Of a stretch of 46,071 nt of DNA, positions 8,927 to 17,967 are shown one piece after another (position 1 is the stretch's first letter; each line of letters opens with the position of its first letter). The position numbers and the translations under genes were made by a program. The notes below the pieces were generated by a model. That model saw nothing but the letters and a program-made list of their open reading frames with translations. It did no database searches and was not told the DNA's origin. This stretch comes from Treponema sp. (GTDB taxonomy: Bacteria; Spirochaetota; Spirochaetia; Treponematales; Breznakiellaceae). Where the stretch lies: NCBI GenBank assembly GCA_031257675.1, contig JAIROG010000036.1:1-46071 (forward strand), given 5' to 3'.

Positions 8927-9537
8927 AAATTCCCTTTTTTTACGCTCTTGTTTATATGGTAGAGTTGTTTAATAACTTCAGTCATTGAACAACTTCCGTT
9001 AAAAAACGGCGGATTTGAGTCAAATTTGCGAGGCTTGTTGAACAACCAACCGGGTTGTTCAACAAGTCCAGTATACGAGGCGTTTTTTTATCTGCCGGTA
9101 TACGGAAAGGAATGTCCGTCAAACCGCATTCCCTTATCCGATCTTCATTGTTTTAGGGAATCGCCGCCTCTTCAATCGCGCCAGGATACTTTCCTCTTCC
9201 CGCTCTGAATCTCCCGGACCATAGGCGGGTTGGCGTCGAAACTGAAATTGACCGGATTCTTTACACCCTGCGATCAGCAGTATATCACAGCGTTGTTTTA
9301 TCCGTCAAGGGGCAGAGAGCCAAGGAATGAACCGCATCGCCTTTTAGGGAGCGGCTTGCGGATGAAAAATGAAGGTTACACTGTTCCGTTCATGCCCATT
9401 CATGGTGAAATTTCTTGTCAGCAAAGAATGAATCGTCAATTTTATGAAATGCGCGGGCGCAAGGCGAGGAATGCGCGTAAAGTAAAGCTAATATCTTGTT
9501 CCACGCGGGGCATGTAGAAAGACAAAAGGAGTACGTC
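8927..9537. other. Gene-free stretch with inverted repeats
   Basis: No coding region is supported. It holds two copies of a GTTGTTCAA repeat family: an imperfect one at about 8963-8994 and a strong one at 9034-9066, whose 14-base arms CTTGTTGAACAACC and GGTTGTTCAACAAG are perfect with a 5-base loop. A GAAATGCGCGGGCG block at 9446-9459 matches the palindromic repeat family of 4545-4592. TTCCACGCGGGGC near 9499 matches the core of the repeat at 2700-2736. Confidence 0.6.
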
Positions 9538-10027
9538 GTGAAAAAACGCGACCGTAGAAGATGCGCCGGCGATTATTGACCGGATGTCTCAAGAGGCAAA
9601 AGCCTTGTTCAAAGAGACGGACAAGCAGATAGGCGACCAACAAAAAGGTAAGCGAGTTGGGGCCGGCTGGGCGATATTATAGAGTATATAGCGTCGCCGC
9701 GCCTTGAAAACAAGTTCAAGCGCTTCGGCATTGATTGGACACTCTCATCGTGGAACATACGTTTGAGGGTCCGGGGAAGGGGATCATAGCGGAAGTCGAC
9801 GTGTTCCTGTCGAATGGGGAATACGCGGTGGAGCGTATGGAAAAGCTGGGGGTATGCGGACAGGCGCAATGACAACAGGAAATACATAGGAGCGACAGCC
9901 GGGATGGCGGGGGGCCGGACAGGTGAAGGAGTATGCGTTCAAACGCGGATTTCCCGTTCTCACGCCGTCGGGAGACAGCATGGAGCTTGAATGTCCTGAC
10001 GGCGGCTTCAGACCGAAAGAGTGGTGA
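9538..10027 (+). pseudogene. DUF3782/PD-(D/E)XK-like protein, decayed
   Basis: Pieces in several frames match, in order, a small family that I recognise from treponemes (DUF3782-like, possibly nuclease-related). The start is a GTG at 9538 behind AAAAGGAG. Readable pieces are TVEDAPAIIDRMSQEAKALF, KETDKQIGDQQK, RLGDIIEYIASPRLENKFKR, AEVDVFLSNGEYA and a C-terminal VKEYAFKRGF...LTPSGDS...FRPKEW ending in TGA at 10025-10027. At least three frameshifts and a deletion separate them, so no product is made. It stands alone on the plus strand, opposite to the flanking glycan genes, and divides that locus in two. Confidence 0.65.
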
Positions 10028-10227
10028 AGCCGCGCTGTTGCCGGCGCAAACGGCGCAACGGTCTTTGCGTTCTTATTGCGCGCCGACGGCGAGAAGGCTT
10101 CCGGCATACCGGCGGCGCGGCGTTCTAGATGATTAACAAATAATCCCGCCGCCTTGCGCGAACAAAGGTTTGACGGGATAAGGGGCGGAGAGACAAGAAG
10201 ACCGCCCCGCGCTTCACATTTTCTATT

Positions 10228-11049
10228 TCATTGAAGATTATTTGACAAGCCGCGCCATTTTTCACGCTTTTTCACAGTGGCAATCACGCTATGGGCTGAA
10301 ACCGCTATTTTTCCCAAAAAAGACGCGGGTTCAATAAAAGAATATTCCCGCTTTTTTTCCGCTCCGAAATATTCCTTAAATTGATCGATTAAAAGCTGTT
10401 CGCGGTAACTTTGGCTTGCAGCCGCGCCGCCATACCAGCCGCCGAAGTCATACCAGCGGACGCCCTTTTTCTTAAAATAAAGCATATCTTCCCAATGCAG
10501 AAACCTATTAGCCCGTCCAACCAGATTTTTATATCCGCCATCTTCACTATTGCGGAAAAGGGATGTTGATTGGTGTAGCCGCGCTATGTTGTCTGAAATA
10601 ACATACGCATGCATTGTTAATGGCTCATTGCCAGATGACGCCAGACGTACGCACAATGTTCCATTATTGTAAAATCGCTCAAGGTCTGAAAAATGTATAT
10701 GCGATCTATTTTTTGATTCGGCGAAAGCGTTAAAAAAATCAATATATCGTTTTAGCTTCTCCTCGTTTTTCTCCCCTTTTTTTAGCAATGTCATGATCTC
10801 AATGGCATCTTTGTTTCTTGCGCGGTTGATTTCATAGCGCGTGTTTTTTCGTATGAGGAAAAATAATTCATCCTCGGTTTTTCCCAAATCAATGAGAAGC
10901 GTCCATAATTCTTCAAAAGAAGCGGCTTTCTCTTTTCGTTCCGCGACATATTTGTAGCGCAAGACATCAATTTTTCTGTCAGGCTTTTCCGCGTAATTAT
11001 ACCAGATCTCCGCCATTTTTATTCCACTCTTTTTTTTGTAGTAAATCAT
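10228..11049 (-). CDS. FemAB/GNAT-like acyl- or aminoacyl-transferase
   Basis: A 273-residue protein whose second half shows the GNAT-type fold used by FemAB-like transferases: LTMHAYVISDNIARLHQST (about 143-161), LVGRANRFLHWEDMLYFKKKG (about 177-197) and WYDFGGW (about 199-205). The central region RYEINRARNKDAIEI resembles the start of the FemAB fold. Such enzymes attach amino acids or acyl groups to peptidoglycan precursors or surface sugars. In this place, modification of a glycan sugar is the likelier role. It begins four bases after the GT2 gene at 11054-12115, in the same direction. A second ATG at residue 12 is a possible start, but the first has an AAGG site at good distance. Confidence 0.65.
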   Translation of the reverse strand: MIYYKKKSGIKMAEIWYNYAEKPDRKIDVLRYKYVAERKEKAASFEELWTLLIDLGKTEDELFFLIRKNTRYEINRARNKDAIEIMTLLKKGEKNEEKLKRYIDFFNAFAESKNRSHIHFSDLERFYNNGTLCVRLASSGNEPLTMHAYVISDNIARLHQSTSLFRNSEDGGYKNLVGRANRFLHWEDMLYFKKKGVRWYDFGGWYGGAAASQSYREQLLIDQFKEYFGAEKKREYSFIEPASFLGKIAVSAHSVIATVKKREKWRGLSNNLQ

Positions 11050-11053
11050 TGCA

Positions 11054-12115
11054 TTACCTTTTTAAGACAAAATATCTAAATAAACATTTTGTCTTGCGAA
11101 CAAAATTGATGATAAAAGAAGGGCAATATAACCGCAAACAAGAATATAAACGGCTTGTGAATCCGTTAGTTATAAAATCATATAGCTTTGTCAATCTATT
11201 GCCTGTAATATTTTTATATCGTTTTATCAAAGAATAATATAACATTTGTGAATAATCACCATAAAATCTTTTTACGAAGTCAAAAGCTTTTTCTATCATA
11301 TCTGTTTCTATTGCCGCATTGTTACCCCCCCCCCCCCCCATCTCAATTACTTTAATTGCGCTAAGAAAAACAATATTAGCCTCTTTCGGCAATAAATCTT
11401 TATAATTATCCTGCAACAAGAAATCAAAGCGATCTTTATACGCGAGGAATCTGTCATATTCAAATTTGATATTATAAGAATGCGCCAAGCTGTTTCGTCT
11501 ATAAAAATAATTATATTTTTTCTGATTTGAAGCGACAATTTTGCCAGCGCGCGATAGCAGAATATGCATTACAGCGGCATCTTCACAGTATCTGTTATCA
11601 GGGAACACCAGATTGGCAAATAAACTAGCTTTATATAATTTATCCATCAAACCATTGCTGATTTTATCATTAATGAGATATTCCAAAGCTTTAAAATTGG
11701 ATATATTAGCAGTAATAACAGTATTCTGTATAGAATAACGGGGTATGTTCTCATAAACATTGCAAGTATCGATAATTGATATGTCAGCGTTATTATTTAC
11801 GAGGTTATTATACATAGTTTCAAGCCAATCAACTTCAACATAATCATCTGAATCTATCCATGCGATAAATTCTCTATGCGCATTTTTTAATCCGGCATTT
11901 CTAGCGCTTGCGACTCCTTTATTCATTTCCAAAGAGATATAGCTAATTCGCCTATCTTCATTTGCGTATCGTAAACAAATTAAACCGCTTGCATCTGTTG
12001 AACCATCATTGACTAAAATAAATTCAAAATCTTTATATGTTTGTTTAAGGACAGAATCTATGCAACGTATTAGATATTTTTCACAATTATAAATAGGACA
12101 TATTATGCTAATCAA
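11054..12115 (-). CDS. Family 2 glycosyltransferase with in-frame poly-G tract
   Basis: A 353-residue GT2 enzyme with the classic start MISIICPIYNCEKYLIRCID, the nucleotide-binding LVNDGSTD (about 34-41), NKGVASARNAG (about 65-75) and the metal site WIDSDD (about 86-91). It is unrelated in detail to the GT2 triplet at 178-4766. A G15 run encodes part of MGGGGG (259-264) in the C-terminal region, followed by about 85 residues; at this length the frame is open. Loss or gain of one base would cut off the C-terminal third. It overlaps the preceding gene by four bases (ATGA) and is followed after four bases by the FemAB-like gene. Strongly AT-rich. Confidence 0.88.
   Translation of the reverse strand: MISIICPIYNCEKYLIRCIDSVLKQTYKDFEFILVNDGSTDASGLICLRYANEDRRISYISLEMNKGVASARNAGLKNAHREFIAWIDSDDYVEVDWLETMYNNLVNNNADISIIDTCNVYENIPRYSIQNTVITANISNFKALEYLINDKISNGLMDKLYKASLFANLVFPDNRYCEDAAVMHILLSRAGKIVASNQKKYNYFYRRNSLAHSYNIKFEYDRFLAYKDRFDFLLQDNYKDLLPKEANIVFLSAIKVIEMGGGGGNNAAIETDMIEKAFDFVKRFYGDYSQMLYYSLIKRYKNITGNRLTKLYDFITNGFTSRLYSCLRLYCPSFIINFVRKTKCLFRYFVLKR
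11325..11339. repeat. Homopolymeric C15 tract (G15 in the coding strand)
   Basis: Fifteen C on the plus strand; in the coding sense the G run covers the last base of an ATG, four glycine codons and two bases of a fifth. The host GT2 gene is in the ON phase. Confidence 0.92.
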
Positions 12116-13279
12116 TTTTGTTTCTCCAATTCCTTCAGAATATGCTCCTCGCCAGTCGCTATATGGTAAGTTGATTGCTGAACGCCGCCCGAGAGCAATG
12201 CAGTCAATTTATCTTCAAAAGATTTAAAACTGTAATTATCCCAATAATATGCTGAAATATTTTTCCGCATTAATGTTTTCTTTGCATTGTATTTCCCTTC
12301 AGCAATTTCCACGAGCAACTTCTTCAATTCGTCAAACGTGTCAAAAAGCAAAGCGGTTTTCTCGTGTTCAAAAGAAGGAATGAAGAATCGTCTGAATTGC
12401 GTTACCGGTATACAACCTGCGAGCATACTTTCAATTTGATTATGGCAATAGGGTTGAATATAGCCGCACATATAAATGAAAAAATCGGTCTCTAAAAGAA
12501 TATCAAACCATAACGTGTTGGGTATCCTGAAATCATTTATATTTAATAACACAATTTTATTCTTTAGCGCGCCCGACCTTATTTTCTCCAGAAAATCTTC
12601 AAGCGTTTTTGGCATATAAAGCGCTTTTTGCGTTATCTCCGCAACAGCGGAAAACGTCTCTCGTCTTGTATTGATGGAGAATAACGCTTTCGTTTTTTCA
12701 TTATTGTAATCCGCATCAATATTTCCGATAAACAAGGCGGCTATCTTTCTTTCGTTTCCATCACGTAGTCTTTGAAATATTTTATTCTCAAATGACGGCG
12801 ACAAAAATTTTCTATACACCGTTATCGGGTAAAACAGGACATGCCTCATCCCCCCCCCCCCCCCCAATCGAGCTTTCTATTATATTATTAAGGCGCTTGA
12901 AAATATTTAAATTTAAAAATATTTTCAATGGCGCGTTATGAGCGTCGAGAATTTCCTGTTTGTCGCTGACAATAATATTATATTTTTTGCCATTTTTCGC
13001 TGGCTTTACATTCTTTTTCAGCGCGGCTATTCTACCAAAAATATCGGAATGTATGTATTGCGTGAACGGTATATCAAGATAGCAGGTATAACCGCAATAT
13101 AGAAATTGCGAAACAATTTGAAAGAGCCTGCGGTTCGGTTCTATTGAATCAATGCGGATAAAAACGGATTTTTTATCTTTAGGATCGGCGGCAAGCGATT
13201 TTGTTCTGAATAAAAAATATGTCGTTAATTTAACGGCTTTTGTTCTTAAAGGCATTCCTTTACTTCCTAAGTCTTTCAA
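12112..13279 (-). CDS. GT-B-like glycosyltransferase, phase OFF (split at a G16 tract)
   Basis: Two abutting frames form one protein of about 388 residues if the G tract at 12850-12865 loses one base. The upstream part (ATG at 13279, to the tract) has KSVFIRIDSIEPNRRLF and ends NNIIESSI-Gly5 before reading out of frame. The downstream part resumes Gly5-MRHVLFYPITVYRKFLSPSF and contains a GT-B donor-site-like stretch, IQPYCHNQIESMLAGCIPVT (about 55 residues before the end of that half), then AYYWDNYSFKSFEDKL. With 16 G the first frame stops a few residues after the tract. I therefore read it as an intact but switched-off glycosyltransferase rather than a pseudogene. It overlaps the next gene by four bases. 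Confidence 0.78.
12850..12865. repeat. Homopolymeric C16 tract (G16 in the coding strand)
   Basis: Sixteen C on the plus strand. It separates two frames that join perfectly at a length of 15 (or 18). Confidence 0.93.
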
Positions 13280-13773
13280 GCGTGAGATTAAAGCCGTTTT
13301 CTTCCACCATATTTTCTATTGAAAAAAGCAGTCCGTTTGAAAGAGAAAAACCTAAGCCTATAAACATATATTTTTCTCTTTTTTTGCGCCGCCCGCGCCG
13401 TTTTTCTTGCGTATAAATAATTTTATCTTTTCTATTGTTTTTTCCCCTAGTATCTTTTTTATTATTTTCTTTATATAAAGTTTAACGGGCATCTTTTTCG
13501 GCATATAATGATTAACTATTCGCATCCGGGACATAAACTTTGGCATTAAATCTTTATACATACCGCTAGTATTAATTTTGTTTATCCCGGAGTTCAATAA
13601 CTCGTACACACAAGTTATTTGACTGGGAAATACCGTCAAATCAATATTGCTCATCATTTCATCTCGAACGTGTAGATGAGAATAGGCTTGTCGTCTACAT
13701 TGATAAACTGTTTCGGGATCTCCTGCTGTGTTCGTTTCCCGGTACCGCCCGCTATGATCAACGCAATATTCAT
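13264..13773 (-). pseudogene. IspD/TarI-type cytidylyltransferase remnant and following debris
   Basis: The start ATG at 13773, with AGGAGA upstream, opens MNIALIIAGGTGKR...QEIPKQFI..DDKPILIYT, the N-terminal nucleotide-binding loop and next strand of an IspD/TarI-like cytidylyltransferase (CDP-ribitol or CDP-glycerol type). It stops after about 38 residues. The rest of the roughly 230-residue enzyme is missing. Another open frame (13780-13358, 140 residues) runs through the same DNA and continues with residues DLTVFPSQITCVYELL and a lysine-rich tail that I do not recognise. A third short frame (about 13368-13264) has SIENMVEENGFNLTLERL, which looks like the C-terminus of yet another gene. 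The stretch appears to be joined ends of several glycan genes after deletions. Confidence 0.55.
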
Positions 13774-13913
13774 AAATCATTTCTCCTTACGCCATGTTTT
13801 CTTGCTTTTCTCCAAGGAAATTTAAAAGGTTCCTTCAGACTTTTACTCTTTTAAGGATGTCAGAATTTTGCGGGGTCAAGTCTAGCGCTTCGCGGTGGGG
13901 GGATTTATTTTTC

Positions 13914-16403
13914 TCACCGTATATCAAACACGCTCCGCAGTTTGACGCCGTTAGGCTCGCCGCTTATAATGCCGACCCGTTTTTCACCGGCATCCATGTC
14001 AAAATAATTGTCCGACAGAATCATGTCCTGCTTTTCATTCTGAATTTCAACGCCTTTTGCGTACGCTTCCGCTTTGACAACAATTGCGTCTCCTTCTATG
14101 CGACAGCTCAATTTGGGATCCACAAAGTGAAAATATTTAGGCGGAGAAAATATAACACTTCCCTCTGATACGACAACGCCTTGTTCCTCAAGATGATAAC
14201 TCACATATTCATCGTTCAAAGCGATATCTTTAACTTCAACCGCATCCAGCCATACCGAAGAAAGAGCCGGCGCCGCCATATCAACGGCGTTTTCCCGCAC
14301 TATCACCGCGTTTTTGTCCCGAATCTCCCATGTAACCCGTACATTCCGGTCTTCCATTGTCTCGTTCGCGACGGAAAGCCGAAATTCTTTCTTCATCGCC
14401 GCCTTTTTATGAGGCTGGGCGTTGACATTGGCGTCCTGTGTCAATAACCCTTGCTCTTCGCAGGAAATCAGGAGCGGGGCGAAGAAGCGTTTCGCAAAGT
14501 AATGGAGCGCCTTCCATTTGCCGAAATAGTCGATGGAAGCCCACGACGCGACGGGCCAGCAGTCGTTGAGCTGCCAGTAGATCGCGCCCATGCACCGTCC
14601 GCGATTTCTCCTGAAATGCTCGACCCCGTACGTGACAGCTTCCGCCTGAAGAAGCTGGGATGCGTAGAGCAGGATGTCAAAATCAGTGGGATACAGAAAC
14701 ATTTGGGACAAATACCCCATGATTTTGCCATTTGCCGATGCGTTCCGCTGGTGCCGTTCCATGATATACGAGAAAATGTTGCGATCTTCGGGCGCGGTGA
14801 ACGATTCCACTGTTTTAAGACAGGGAAAAGACTGAAATCCGAATTCTGAAACAAAGCGGAACAAATAGTTCCGGTAATCCGAAAAAGGCTTGCCGCCATG
14901 CCACACATCCCAATAATGCGCGTCTCCGCGGGAGGGATCCTGCGGATTGTCGAAACTGCCGCCGGACGAGGGGCTTGATGGCCAATAAAAGGCGTTTGGA
15001 TCGTATTTTTTTAGAATTTTCGGGAGAATATATTCAAACAACTTGATGTAATCGGCCTTTTGCTTCGGATCGCTCACCCAGTGATCGTCTTGAATAAAGC
15101 CTTCCATCTCGTTGTTGCCGCACCATAACCCAAGCGAAGCGTGATGCCTGATGCGCTTGATGTTGTCGATAAATTCCGCGCTGATGTTTTCTTCAAAAGC
15201 ATCGGTGAGGTTGTAAACCGCGCATGCAAACATAAAATCTTGCCATACGATGAGACCCAACTCGTCGCAGGCGTCAAAGAAAAAGTCGTCAGGATAATAG
15301 CCGCCGCCCCATACGCGGATAAGATTGAAGTTCGCCGCCGCGCACTGCTCAAGCAGAGTCCGGGTGCGTCCGGCGGTAACGCGGCTCAGGATGCTGTCTT
15401 CTGGAATGTAGTCCGCGCCCATAGCGAAAATCCGTACGCCATTGGCTTCAAAGGCAAAACTTTCGCCCCATGCGTCGCGCTCACGGCGTACAGTGAGCGT
15501 CCTCAGTCCTATGCGGCGCTCCCAAGAGTCGATTTCCTCGCCGTTCGCTTCAAGGGCAACTTTTATTGTATAGAGGGGTTGCTCCCCATAGGCGCGGGGC
15601 CACCACAACCAGGGCTGTTCAACAACGACGCGCCGTTTGTTGTGGGAAGCGCGGTCGCGGAAAATCCCGGCGCCGGAAGGATCCGCTACGCTAACAGTGT
15701 AAACAAGCGGTTCCTCTCCGGATTCCCGTCCGCTTTTGTCACCAGCGACGCTTTTCACGGCAATATCAAGCGCAAGCTCCACGGTTCCCCGCTCATGCCT
15801 TTGCGTGATATAAACGCCGTCAATACGCGCCTTGTTTACACCGAGAAGCTCAATGTCCCGCCAGATGCCCGCGTCTGGAAGGCGAGGGCCCCAATCCCAC
15901 CCGAACATGCAATGCGCCTTGCGCAATTGGGGGAAGCCGTCAAGACAATCGGACGAGCCGTCTGTCCGGACGGCGGCGTACGCCTCGCGCACAAACGTGT
16001 TGGGCGAATGAAACAGTATCCTGACGCTATTACGGACGCCACTCTCCTTTATCACATAAGGCGTTGCATCGAATTCCCACACGCGGTGCATGTTACAGGC
16101 TTGCCCCAGAAACACATTGTTGAAGTACACGTCGGCGATGGAGTCAAGCCCGTTGCACCGCAACGCTATTTGTTCGCTCTCAAGGATCGTTCTGTCTATA
16201 AAGAAAGTGGTTGTATACTCAAAGTCATGTTCCATAAGGGAGAACGCCGCATCCTCGTTGTCACGCCAAAACGGATCGTCCATCTTTTTGTTGACAAGCA
16301 AATCATTGTAAACCGAACCGGGAACAACAGCGTTCACACATTCATCAGCGTCATGCAGATGCCTCCGCATCGTCCAGTTTTGACGCAACGTCTGAGTATA
16401 CAT
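13914..16403 (-). CDS. Beta-mannosidase, glycoside hydrolase family 2
   Basis: An 829-residue GH2 enzyme of the usual length for beta-mannosidases (EC 3.2.1.25), which release beta-linked mannose from oligosaccharides. The N-terminal jelly-roll has VPGSVYNDLL (about 28-37) and GLDSIADVYFNN. FRW-type aromatic features are followed by RVWGGGYYPDDFFFDACDE (in parts, about 352-370). WCGNNEME (about 416-423) holds the acid/base glutamate, and FVSEFGFQSFP (about 520-530) holds the nucleophile glutamate. WQLNDCWPVASWASIDYFGKWK is another conserved block. No signal peptide is visible, so it probably acts on imported oligosaccharides in the cytoplasm. It starts 22 bases after glgC, in the same operon. 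Confidence 0.92.
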   Translation of the reverse strand: MYTQTLRQNWTMRRHLHDADECVNAVVPGSVYNDLLVNKKMDDPFWRDNEDAAFSLMEHDFEYTTTFFIDRTILESEQIALRCNGLDSIADVYFNNVFLGQACNMHRVWEFDATPYVIKESGVRNSVRILFHSPNTFVREAYAAVRTDGSSDCLDGFPQLRKAHCMFGWDWGPRLPDAGIWRDIELLGVNKARIDGVYITQRHERGTVELALDIAVKSVAGDKSGRESGEEPLVYTVSVADPSGAGIFRDRASHNKRRVVVEQPWLWWPRAYGEQPLYTIKVALEANGEEIDSWERRIGLRTLTVRRERDAWGESFAFEANGVRIFAMGADYIPEDSILSRVTAGRTRTLLEQCAAANFNLIRVWGGGYYPDDFFFDACDELGLIVWQDFMFACAVYNLTDAFEENISAEFIDNIKRIRHHASLGLWCGNNEMEGFIQDDHWVSDPKQKADYIKLFEYILPKILKKYDPNAFYWPSSPSSGGSFDNPQDPSRGDAHYWDVWHGGKPFSDYRNYLFRFVSEFGFQSFPCLKTVESFTAPEDRNIFSYIMERHQRNASANGKIMGYLSQMFLYPTDFDILLYASQLLQAEAVTYGVEHFRRNRGRCMGAIYWQLNDCWPVASWASIDYFGKWKALHYFAKRFFAPLLISCEEQGLLTQDANVNAQPHKKAAMKKEFRLSVANETMEDRNVRVTWEIRDKNAVIVRENAVDMAAPALSSVWLDAVEVKDIALNDEYVSYHLEEQGVVVSEGSVIFSPPKYFHFVDPKLSCRIEGDAIVVKAEAYAKGVEIQNEKQDMILSDNYFDMDAGEKRVGIISGEPNGVKLRSVFDIR

Positions 16404-16425
16404 GAAGCCTCTTTCTTCCGGGCGT

Positions 16426-17694
16426 TTATATGACCGTTCCCGGATACAGCACCGCGTTCTTCGGAATTACGACGATGCCGTCAATAATGTGATAATTGCC
16501 GTACTCCCCGTCATTACGCGGCATATTGTCTATACCGATGCGGCAACCTTCGCCGATTGCCGCGTTCTTGTCAATAATCGCCCCCTTGATGATGGTGCCT
16601 TTCCCTATGCCGATATTCGGAAGGTGTTTTGCGGCGTTCTCTTTTTTAGCGATTTCGGACTCATAGTAATCTGACCCCATACAAACCACGCTGTTCAGAC
16701 TCGCCCCATTCTCGATCAGAGTCCTCACGCCGACAATGGAGTTGGTTATTGATGCGTTGGTGATGATGCACCCTTCAGCCGTGATGGACTGGGTGATGTT
16801 GCCGAAATTTATCTTTGAGGGCGGAAGATTGCGGCGGTGCGTATAAATCGGACGCCTTTCATCGTAAATATCGAAGCGCGGACGTACCGTGGTGAGCTCA
16901 ATATTCGCCTCGTAGAAATTTTTGATGGTTCCGATGTCTTCCCAATAATCGTTGAACGTGTAGGCGCCTATCTTCATCTGGTTGATTGCCTGCGGAATGA
17001 TTTCCTTGCCGAAATCCGCGAAGTCGTTGTTGAGGCATTCTTCCATTGTCTTCGCGTTGAACACATAGATGCCCATTGATGCAAGAAAATAATCTTTGTT
17101 GTTGCCGGGAGCAATCTCCTTGGGCGCCTTGAAGCCTGAAATATCCTTTGTTGGACCCGGTTTTTCAAGGAATTCCGTAATGACGCCGCTTTTATCCGCT
17201 TTGAGGATACCGAGTTGGCTGGCGTCTCCTCTTCCCACCGGCGTACATGCTATGGAAATAGCCGCGCCGGACTCTTTATGTTTATTCAGAAAATCAAGCA
17301 AATCCATGCGGTAGAGCTGATCCCCCGAAAGAATCAGGTAATAATCCGGATGAGCGGTTCTGAAATGCTGGAAATTCTTCCGCACAGCGTCTGCGGTGCC
17401 TTGATACCAATCACTGTGTTCCGGCGTCTGTTCGGCGGCGAGGATTTCCACAAAGCCCTTTGTAAATGAATCGAAAGTGTAGGTTTTGGCTATATGCAGG
17501 TGCAGAGACGCCGAATTAAACTGGGTTAGAATATATATCTGCCGCAAATTGGCGTTGATGCAATTTGAGATTGGTATATCGACAAGCCTGAATTTTCCCC
17601 CGAACGGGACAGCCGGTTTTGACCGATCCTTGGTTAAAGGAAACAAACGAGTGCCTTTTCCTCCGCCTAATATAATAGATAAAACTTCAGACAT
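16426..17694 (-). CDS. glgC: Glucose-1-phosphate adenylyltransferase
   Basis: Makes ADP-glucose from glucose 1-phosphate and ATP, the committed step of bacterial glycogen synthesis, normally controlled by allosteric effectors. The 422-residue protein has the nucleotide loop LGGGKGTRLFPLT (9-21), the substrate-site region KPAVPFGGKFRLVDIPISNC (26-45), WYQGTADAVRKN (about 96-107), SGDQLYRMD and EFLEKPG. The C-terminal 130 residues form the left-handed beta-helix with repeats such as ITNASITNSIVG and IGIGKGTIIKGAIIDKNAAIGEG. A strong AAGGAGG binding site sits just before the ATG and a consensus promoter lies at 17753-17781. The downstream beta-mannosidase follows closely, linking storage and mannan use. 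Confidence 0.94.
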   Translation of the reverse strand: MSEVLSIILGGGKGTRLFPLTKDRSKPAVPFGGKFRLVDIPISNCINANLRQIYILTQFNSASLHLHIAKTYTFDSFTKGFVEILAAEQTPEHSDWYQGTADAVRKNFQHFRTAHPDYYLILSGDQLYRMDLLDFLNKHKESGAAISIACTPVGRGDASQLGILKADKSGVITEFLEKPGPTKDISGFKAPKEIAPGNNKDYFLASMGIYVFNAKTMEECLNNDFADFGKEIIPQAINQMKIGAYTFNDYWEDIGTIKNFYEANIELTTVRPRFDIYDERRPIYTHRRNLPPSKINFGNITQSITAEGCIITNASITNSIVGVRTLIENGASLNSVVCMGSDYYESEIAKKENAAKHLPNIGIGKGTIIKGAIIDKNAAIGEGCRIGIDNMPRNDGEYGNYHIIDGIVVIPKNAVLYPGTVI

Positions 17695-17752
17695 GATGTC
17701 CTCCTTGTCTTCTCTTTGATAAAATGCCCGGCTGTACCGGAGTATATTTTAT

Positions 17753-17781
17753 AGTATAAAAGAAGAATCTGATTCTGTCGA
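17753..17781 (-). promoter_or_regulatory. Sigma-70 type promoter for glgC
   Basis: On the minus strand TCGACA (17781-17776), a 17-base spacer and TATACT (17758-17753) lie about 60 bases before the glgC start. Confidence 0.6.
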
Positions 17782-17967
17782 TAGACTTTTTTTGAAAAAA
17801 CCGGTTTTTGAGAGAAAAAGAAGGCTTCGCCACTCGCCTTCGTGGATTCAGAGGATATTGGGCAAAACTTGTGAAGCCGTATTTCCCAAAACCAGCCCGA
17901 AATGCGTTCGCCGGACATAGTTCGCATTTTGGGAAAGGTTCCTGTAAGAAACGGCTCTGAATTCTTC

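Noticed and set aside
15141-16433. 430-codon plus-strand open frame
   Set aside because: It lies opposite the beta-mannosidase gene, has no recognisable domain and mirrors its codon pattern.
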